Source: Pseudomonadota bacterium
GTDB lineage: Bacteria > Pseudomonadota > Gammaproteobacteria > Xanthomonadales > Xanthomonadaceae
Reading direction: 5' to 3'
Assembly (NCBI GenBank): GCA_023388355.1
Contig: JAEWGI010000036.1
Span: forward strand, 1 to 15,782
Length of the DNA: 15,782 bases
This document shows, one piece after another, positions 8,662 to 14,359 of the stretch (its first letter is position 1; every line of letters starts with the position of its first letter). The position numbers were made by a program, and so were the translations under genes. The notes beneath the pieces were generated by a model, which saw nothing but the letters and a program-made list of their open reading frames with translations, was not told the DNA's origin and did no database searches.

Positions 8662-11600
8662 ACACGAATGGAGCGGACGTGACCGAACTGGTGGCCGCGC
8701 TGTGCCGCGGCGAGATGGACCTGGGCAGCGTGCTCGAGGCGATGTCGGCGCGCGGCGTGCTGCCCGAGGCCGAATACAGCGCCGGCGTGGTGACCCTGCA
8801 GCGCTTCCGCGACGAGCTCGACGACGCGACGTTGCGCACGCTGCGCACGCGCATGGACGCGCTGCGCGCCGGCAGCGACGATGCCACCGTGGTGATGCCG
8901 GTGGCTGCGCGAGTGCCGCCGCCGCAGCAGCCCGGGACCGTCGAGGACGCGACCCGGGTCGATCCGCGCGCGCCGCAGCCGCGCCCGCGCGAACCCGGCA
9001 CCGGTCCCACCGCCGGCACCCGCGCCAGCACCTCGGGCAGCATGGCCAGCGCCGACTGGGCGCAGATCGCCGACGCCGCGGCCGGCGAGGTGGCCGGCGT
9101 GGGCATGCTGCTCAAGGGCCGCTTCCTGCTCGAGCGCGAGCTCGGCCGTGGCGGCATGGGCGTGGTCTACCTGGCGCGCGACGAACGCAAGGTCGAAGCC
9201 CACGACCGCGATCCCTACCTCGCGGTGAAGGTGCTCAACGACGAGTTCCGTCGCCACCCCGATTCGCTGGTGGCGCTGCAGCGCGAGTCGCGCCGCTCGC
9301 AGCAGCTGGCGCACGACAACATCGTGCGCGTCTACGATTTCGACAAGGCCGGGACCATCGTCTTCATGACGATGGAATACATCGACGGCGCCGACCTGCG
9401 CAGCCTGATCCGCGAGCGCGCCTTCAACGGCATGCCGCTGGCCCAGGCGCGGCCGCTGATCGAGGGCATGGGCCGGGCGCTGGCCCGCGCGCACGCGGCC
9501 GGCATCGTCCATTCCGACTTCAAGCCCGGCAACGTCATGGTCACCGCCGAAGGCGTGGCCAAGGTGTTCGACTTCGGCATCGCCCGCGCCGGCAAGCACA
9601 GCGGCGGCAGCGGCGAGGTCACCGTGTTCGACGCGTCCACCCTGGGCGCGCTGACGCCGGCCTACGCCAGCCTGGAAATGATCGAGGGCGGCGAACCCTC
9701 GCCGTCCGACGACGTCTACGCACTGGGCTGCGTCTGCCACGAACTGCTCACCGGCCGCCATCCGTTCGGGAAGGCCAGTGCCGAAGTCGCGCTGCGCGAA
9801 GGCCGCACACCGCCGAAGGTCAAGGGCCTGACCCGGCGCCAGGCCGCGGCCCTGCGCCATGCGGTCGCATTCCGCGCCAAGGACCGCCTGCCCTCGGTGG
9901 AAGCGCTGCTCGAAGGCCTGCGGGAGGTGCCTGCGCGCGAGCGCCTGCTGCCGCTGGCCGGCTACGGCACCGCGCTGGCGCTGGCGGTGGGCGGCGCGGG
10001 CTGGGGCGTCAGCCACTGGATGCACCAGCGCCAGCTGGCGGCGGTGGTCGCCGGCTTCTCGTCCGAGGGCGAGGACGGCTTCGCCGACGAGGCGGCGGCG
10101 ACGGCGGCGCTGTCGGCGCTTGCGCCCGAGGACCGCGACGCGCTGGTGCTGCGCGAGAACCAGCGCATCGAATCGTTCCTGCTGCGCCGCCTCGACGCGC
10201 TGTGGGCCCCGGACCAGGGCCGCTACGACTACGTGCTGGCGCAGGGCGTGTTCGAACTGCGCAACCGGCTGCGGCTGTTCTCGCCCACGCTCGACGAGCG
10301 CGCGCAGCGCATGGCCGACGAGAAGCCCGAGGTGCTCAACGCGCTCGACAGCCGGCTGACCGCGCAGATCGAATCGGGCGCGATCTTCGACGTGGCCGGC
10401 GACGCGGACGCGGCCGACACCCTGCGCAACATCCGCGCGATGGATCCGGACAGCGTGCTGCTGCGCCACCCCGGGCTGGAGCTGGCCTTCGCCGAAGCGG
10501 TGGCCGCGGCCGTCGACGCGGGCCGGCTGGACCTGGCCACGGCGCGGCTCGACGAAGCGCGGATCCAGTTCCCGGACTCGCTGCGTCTGGAGCTGGCCGG
10601 TGCCGACCTGGAGGCCGCGGTCGCGCTCGAGGCCAGCCGCCGCCGCCCCGCCGACGACGCGCCGCGCGATGCGGCAGCCGCGCGCACCCTGCTGGCCGCG
10701 CGCATCGCCCAGCCGTCGAACGATCCGGGCTGGCAGGCCGACGTCGCCGCGGCGCTGGACCTGCTGCGCGAGGATGGACTGGAAAGCGGCGACGAGGCGC
10801 TGGTCGAGGCGCTGGCGCGCGCGATCGCGCACCAGGCCTCGGGCGCGCGTGAACCGCGCGAGCTGGCGCGCGCCAGCGGCCTGGTCGCGTTCGGCCTGGA
10901 ACAGGCGCCGCAGGCGCCGGCGCTGCTGGCCGAGCAGGCCCGCCTGCAGGGACTGGAGCAGGCCCTGGATGCGCGCCTGGCTGCGGAAGCCGGGGCGGCC
11001 GAGGCCCGCGCCCGCGCCGAATCGCTGCGCCACGCGGCCGCGGCCGGGGACCTGGGCAAGATCCGCGAATCGCTCCTGCGCCTGCGCGAAGTGGCGCCCA
11101 CCGATGCCTTCACCACCCGGCAGGCACCGGCGCTTGCCGCCGGCGCCTGGCTGGAGGCGGCCAACCGCAGCGCGGGCGGCGGCGACGTGACCGCGGCCGC
11201 GGGCCTGCTGGACCAGGCCGCGGAACTGCTCGGCGAGCGCACGGACCTGCAGCGGGCGCGCACCCGCTATGCGCTGGTCGTGGCGATCCAGGGGGCCGCG
11301 CAGACGCCGCTGGATGCGCAGGCCCACGCCGCGCTGGTGGCGCAGCTCGACGAGATCGCACGCAGCGACGGCGCCGGCCTGGAAACGCTCGAAGCCCAGC
11401 TGCGCGAACGCGGACGCCTGCCCGAAGGCAGCCTGCGCGCGAAGCTGCGCACGCTCGCGCCCGCGGCCGCCTCCGATGCCGGTTCCCCCCGCGCAGGTGC
11501 CGGCCGCCGCGCCGGCGGGAGGGCCGAGCGCGTCCCGCCGCCGACCACGGCCGCCACCACCGCCGCCGCGGTCGATCCCGACGACGTGCTGCCGCCGATT

Positions 11601-12239
11601 CCCGACGGTCCCGATCCCTGCGGCAGGCCCGGCCTCGCCGGGCGCGGCCGGTTCTGCTACGACGCCATCGGCGCCGGCCGCGGGCCGACCTTCGTGGTGG
11701 TGCCGGGCGTCGCCGGCGGCAAGCCCTATGCGCTCTCGCGCGCCGAGGTGACGATCAACGAGTTCAACGTCTACTGCAGCACCACCGGCCGCTGCCGGCC
11801 GCTGCCGGTGCCCAGCGCCGCCGCCGGCACCCTGCCGGCCACCGGCATTCCCGCATCGCAGGCCCGCGCCTATGCGCGCTGGCTGGTGCACGCCACCGGC
11901 GGCTGGCGCCATCGCCTGCCGACCGAAGCCGAATGGCGGCACGCCGCGCACGCGTCCGCCAACTGGCGCCAGGCGCCCGACAGCAACTGCGTGCCGCCGA
12001 CCGCCGATGCCGGCAGCGACGGCGCGCCGGTGTCCGCGCGCGGACGCGCCACCAACCCATGGGGGCTGATCAACATGAGCGGCAACGTCTGGGAATGGAC
12101 CGACAGCGGCGGCAGCCTGGCGGTGCAGGGCGGCAGCTATTCGAGCCTGTGGTCGGAATGCACGGTCGAGGCGCGGCGCGCCGATTCGGGATCCGCGCAG
12201 GCCGATGTCGGCTTCCGCGTGCTGCGGGAGCTGAAATGA
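8658..12239 (+). CDS. ppkA: T6SS Ser/Thr protein kinase PpkA with C-terminal FGE/SUMF1-like domain
   Basis: 1193 residues. Residues 1-150 are a mostly disordered cytoplasmic tail with two D-A-T-x-V motifs (Thr77, Thr99). Residues ~155-415 form a Hanks-type kinase: GRGGMG at 163-168, AVKVL with Lys191, catalytic loop HSDFKPGN (285-292, Asp287) and DFG at 305-307. A single membrane helix lies at about 430-450. Residues ~455-975 are Ala-rich, helical and Cys-free, probably periplasmic. Residues ~985-1193 resemble formylglycine-generating enzyme/PvdO: EVTINEFN, RLPTEAEW (1086-1093), GNVWEW (1142-1147), QGGSY and GFRVL at the end. This last domain holds six Cys (988, 1000, 1040, 1046, 1111, 1168), plausible for disulfides. 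In the known pathway PpkA phosphorylates T6SS parts so that the FHA protein can bind. The Pseudomonas PpkA has a vWA domain instead. The start ATG has a GAGGAGG site 7 bases upstream and overlaps the pppA stop. Confidence 0.93.
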   Translation: MNTNGADVTELVAALCRGEMDLGSVLEAMSARGVLPEAEYSAGVVTLQRFRDELDDATLRTLRTRMDALRAGSDDATVVMPVAARVPPPQQPGTVEDATRVDPRAPQPRPREPGTGPTAGTRASTSGSMASADWAQIADAAAGEVAGVGMLLKGRFLLERELGRGGMGVVYLARDERKVEAHDRDPYLAVKVLNDEFRRHPDSLVALQRESRRSQQLAHDNIVRVYDFDKAGTIVFMTMEYIDGADLRSLIRERAFNGMPLAQARPLIEGMGRALARAHAAGIVHSDFKPGNVMVTAEGVAKVFDFGIARAGKHSGGSGEVTVFDASTLGALTPAYASLEMIEGGEPSPSDDVYALGCVCHELLTGRHPFGKASAEVALREGRTPPKVKGLTRRQAAALRHAVAFRAKDRLPSVEALLEGLREVPARERLLPLAGYGTALALAVGGAGWGVSHWMHQRQLAAVVAGFSSEGEDGFADEAAATAALSALAPEDRDALVLRENQRIESFLLRRLDALWAPDQGRYDYVLAQGVFELRNRLRLFSPTLDERAQRMADEKPEVLNALDSRLTAQIESGAIFDVAGDADAADTLRNIRAMDPDSVLLRHPGLELAFAEAVAAAVDAGRLDLATARLDEARIQFPDSLRLELAGADLEAAVALEASRRRPADDAPRDAAAARTLLAARIAQPSNDPGWQADVAAALDLLREDGLESGDEALVEALARAIAHQASGAREPRELARASGLVAFGLEQAPQAPALLAEQARLQGLEQALDARLAAEAGAAEARARAESLRHAAAAGDLGKIRESLLRLREVAPTDAFTTRQAPALAAGAWLEAANRSAGGGDVTAAAGLLDQAAELLGERTDLQRARTRYALVVAIQGAAQTPLDAQAHAALVAQLDEIARSDGAGLETLEAQLRERGRLPEGSLRAKLRTLAPAAASDAGSPRAGAGRRAGGRAERVPPPTTAATTAAAVDPDDVLPPIPDGPDPCGRPGLAGRGRFCYDAIGAGRGPTFVVVPGVAGGKPYALSRAEVTINEFNVYCSTTGRCRPLPVPSAAAGTLPATGIPASQARAYARWLVHATGGWRHRLPTEAEWRHAAHASANWRQAPDSNCVPPTADAGSDGAPVSARGRATNPWGLINMSGNVWEWTDSGGSLAVQGGSYSSLWSECTVEARRADSGSAQADVGFRVLRELK
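8877..8894 (+). other. candidate autophosphorylation/FHA-docking motif 1 in PpkA (D-D-A-T-V-V, Thr77)
   Basis: Codons 74-79 of ppkA. They lie in the disordered tail before the kinase domain and match the TssL tail motif in five of six positions. The role as a phosphothreonine site is inferred. Confidence 0.45.
8943..8960 (+). other. candidate autophosphorylation/FHA-docking motif 2 in PpkA (E-D-A-T-R-V, Thr99)
   Basis: Codons 96-101 of ppkA, 22 residues after motif 1, in a Pro-rich disordered segment before the kinase domain. Same D-A-T-x-V core. Paired sites of this kind are common in the juxta-kinase tails of bacterial Ser/Thr kinases; function here is inferred. Confidence 0.45.
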
Positions 12240-12547
12240 GCAGCTGGGAGCGCGATGCGAACGCGGCGCTGCAGGCGCTGGGCGACAGCTACCAGCAGGG
12301 CGGGATCAGCCGCGCGACCTATCGCGAACGCCGCCGCAGGCTGCTGGCATCGCTGCGCGAACGCCTGGACGTGACCGAGCGCAATCCGCTGCACGTGGAG
12401 CAGGCGTCGCCCGCACGTGGCAATCTGGAGCGGGGAGCACACGAGGTTCACGACGGGCCGATCGCCGGCAGGCGCTGGCGCGTGCCGCTGCTGGCGGTCG
12501 CGGCGGTGCTGGTCGCGATCGTCGCGTCGCGCTGGATCTGGACATGA
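12236..12547 (+). CDS. unrecognised 103-residue protein with C-terminal membrane segment
   Basis: I do not recognise this protein. Its start overlaps the ppkA stop (ATGA) and a GGGAG ribosome site lies 5 bases upstream, so it is very likely translated. Residues 1-50 are charged and predicted helical (ALQALGDSYQQGGISRATYRERRRRLLASLRERLD). The G-x-I-x-x-x-x-Y plus Arg-rich helix pattern recalls SHOCT-like short helical modules, but weakly. Residues ~55-78 look disordered. A hydrophobic helix at about 82-99 (VPLLAVAAVLVAIVA) ends four or five residues before the C-terminus, as in tail-anchored proteins, placing the N-terminal part in the cytoplasm. Sitting between the kinase and the TPS transporter it could be a partner of PpkA or a link to the TPS genes. 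No function is assigned. Confidence 0.75.
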   Translation: MSSWERDANAALQALGDSYQQGGISRATYRERRRRLLASLRERLDVTERNPLHVEQASPARGNLERGAHEVHDGPIAGRRWRVPLLAVAAVLVAIVASRWIWT

Positions 12548-12550
12548 GAT

Positions 12551-12554
12551 GGAG
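12551..12554 (+). promoter_or_regulatory. ribosome binding site that decides the tpsB start
   Basis: GGAG lies 7 bases before the ATG at 12562. The other in-frame ATG, at 12544, overlaps the stop of the preceding gene but has no purine-rich site upstream. This favours 12562, which also gives a cleaner signal peptide. Confidence 0.65.
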
Positions 12555-12561
12555 TCGGGAC

Positions 12562-14349
12562 ATGCCTGAAGTCGCTGCGAACGGTCGACGCCGCAGCTGG
12601 GCCGGGCGGCGCGCGCTGCTGCCGCTGGCCTGCGCCTGGGGGCTGGCCGCCGCGCCGGCGTGGGCACAGCAGGAGCCGCCGCCGGCGACCGGCTGGCAGC
12701 CGGCCGATCCGCAGGAGGCATTGCGCGAGGACGTGCCGCCGCCGACCCTGCAGGTGCCCGAAGTGGAGGTGCCGGCGCTGCGCGAGCGCGCGTTCGCGCA
12801 GGCCACCGTGCCCACCCGGGGCTTCCGCATCGGCGGCGTCGGCGAGCACCCGCGCCGCGGCATCACCCCGGCGTCGATCCAGGCCCTGCTCGATGCCAGG
12901 TTCCGCGCCCTGGCCGGGGATGCGGACGAGGTCGCGCTGGATTTCGACCAGCTGCAGGACGTGGCCAAAGAGGTCACCGCCGCCTACCGCGAGGCCGGCT
13001 TCGTGGTCGCCACCGCCTACGTGCCGGTGCAGACCGTCGGCGCCGACCGCATGGTTGCGCTGGAAGTGCTCGAAGGCCGCCTGGGCCGGGTGCTGGTGGA
13101 AGGCAACCGGCGCGTGCGCAGCGCCGCGATCGCCGCGCCGGCCAAACGCCTGGCCGGACGCAGCCTGCACCGGGACGAGGTCGATACCGCCCTGCTGGGC
13201 ATGCGCGACCTGCCCGGCGTGGGCACCTCGGCGGTGCTGCAGCCCGGCCAGGCCCAGGGCGAAACCGACATGCTGATCACCGCCACCGAGGAGGCGCGGC
13301 CGTATTCGGTGAGCCTGGGCGCCAGCAACCACGGCACCGAACTCACCGGCCGCTACCGCGCCCAGGTCGGCCTGACGTATCGCAACGCGCTCGGCCTGGG
13401 CGACGTCATCAGCGCCGGCTACGCGCACGGCTTCTCGCCCGAACAGAGCAGCTCGGCCTCGCTGGGCTGGACGGTGCCGGTGTACGCGGTCGACGGCCTG
13501 TCGCTGTCGGCCGCGTATTCGCGCAGCGAGATGGAGGTGACCAGCGGACCGTTCGCCGCGCTCGGCATGACCGGCCCGACCACCATCGCCCAGCTGGGCG
13601 CGGACTGGAAGTTCCACAACCGGCCGCTGCTGCAGATGCACGGCACGCTGCGCCTGGTGCGCGAGCATTCGCGGCTGCAGGCGCTGGGCTTCACGCTCTC
13701 GGACCAGGAATTCGACGTGCTCGACGCCGGCTTCGTGCTGCGCCACGTGTCGCGCCGCAGCCGCGGGGTCAACCTGGTCCAGGCCAACATCCGCCACGCC
13801 CTGGCCGACCGCTCCGCCGATCCCGACCTGGTCACGCCGGCGCGCGACGGCAACTGGACCCTGCTGCGCGTGTCGCTGGCGCGGATGCAGTACCTCACGC
13901 CCTCGCAGCGGCTGTTCGGCCGGCTGTACGGGCAGTACACCAGCGACGTGCTGGTGCCGATGGAGCAGATCGCGCTCGGCGGCCCGGACAGCATCCGCTC
14001 GCTGCCGGTGTCCGACGCGCTCGGCGACCTGGGCTACCAGGCCACGCTCGAATACCAGGTCGACGCGCCCGGCTTCGGCGACGTCGCCTCGCCGTTCGGC
14101 GGTCGCCCCTGGCGCGAGCTGCTGCAGTTCGAAGTATTCGTCGACCACGGCCGGGTGATGGCCTCCGACGGCGGGCTGTCGCCCGCGCAGGCGCGCAGCT
14201 ACCACGGCGCCGGCGCGGGCCTGCTGTTCCGCCTGCCGCATGTCCACAACCTGGAGCTGCGGCTGGCGGCCGCGGTGCCGGTGGGCGGCACCGAAGCCTC
14301 GGATGGCGACGATTTCCGCGCCTGGCTCCGGCTTGGCATGACGTTCTGA
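12562..14349 (+). CDS. two-partner secretion outer-membrane transporter TpsB (FhaC/ShlB family)
   Basis: 595 residues from the ATG at 12562. A signal peptide with Arg-rich start and hydrophobic core ends in AWA before Gln36. A Pro-rich stretch follows, then two POTRA domains at about 85-170 and 172-245 (GRVLVEGNRRVRS opens the second; DLPGVGTSAVLQPG is typical of it). The remainder (~247-595) is a 16-strand type beta-barrel with alternating hydrophobic strands, ending in Phe as outer-membrane proteins do. In the family TpsB recognises the TPS domain of its partner in the periplasm and exports it through the pore. The conserved L6-loop VRGY motif appears here as S-I-R-S-L-P (477-482): the key Arg479 is kept but Gly-Tyr is not. 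FVDHGRV near the end is a normal barrel element. tpsA starts 10 bases downstream, so the pair is a classic B-A unit. The gene symbol is left blank because the substrate class is not determined. Confidence 0.92.
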   Translation: MPEVAANGRRRSWAGRRALLPLACAWGLAAAPAWAQQEPPPATGWQPADPQEALREDVPPPTLQVPEVEVPALRERAFAQATVPTRGFRIGGVGEHPRRGITPASIQALLDARFRALAGDADEVALDFDQLQDVAKEVTAAYREAGFVVATAYVPVQTVGADRMVALEVLEGRLGRVLVEGNRRVRSAAIAAPAKRLAGRSLHRDEVDTALLGMRDLPGVGTSAVLQPGQAQGETDMLITATEEARPYSVSLGASNHGTELTGRYRAQVGLTYRNALGLGDVISAGYAHGFSPEQSSSASLGWTVPVYAVDGLSLSAAYSRSEMEVTSGPFAALGMTGPTTIAQLGADWKFHNRPLLQMHGTLRLVREHSRLQALGFTLSDQEFDVLDAGFVLRHVSRRSRGVNLVQANIRHALADRSADPDLVTPARDGNWTLLRVSLARMQYLTPSQRLFGRLYGQYTSDVLVPMEQIALGGPDSIRSLPVSDALGDLGYQATLEYQVDAPGFGDVASPFGGRPWRELLQFEVFVDHGRVMASDGGLSPAQARSYHGAGAGLLFRLPHVHNLELRLAAAVPVGGTEASDGDDFRAWLRLGMTF

Positions 14350-14352
14350 GGA
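14348..14352 (+). promoter_or_regulatory. ribosome binding site of tpsA
   Basis: GAGGA overlaps the tpsB stop codon (TGA at 14347-14349) and sits 7 bases before the tpsA ATG. Stop codon and ribosome site sharing bases points to translational coupling of transporter and substrate. Confidence 0.65.
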
Positions 14353-14359
14353 TCCCGAC

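Noticed and set aside
8820..8837. D-D-A-T-L-R at PpkA Thr58 as a further FHA-docking motif
   Set aside because: It lacks the +2 Val, sits in a probable amphipathic helix, and shows that D-D-A-T alone can arise by composition.
8286..11951. Long antisense open frame opposite ppkA
   Set aside because: Same reason: it mirrors the codon bias of ppkA, has no recognisable domain, and the sense strand encodes clear kinase and FGE motifs.
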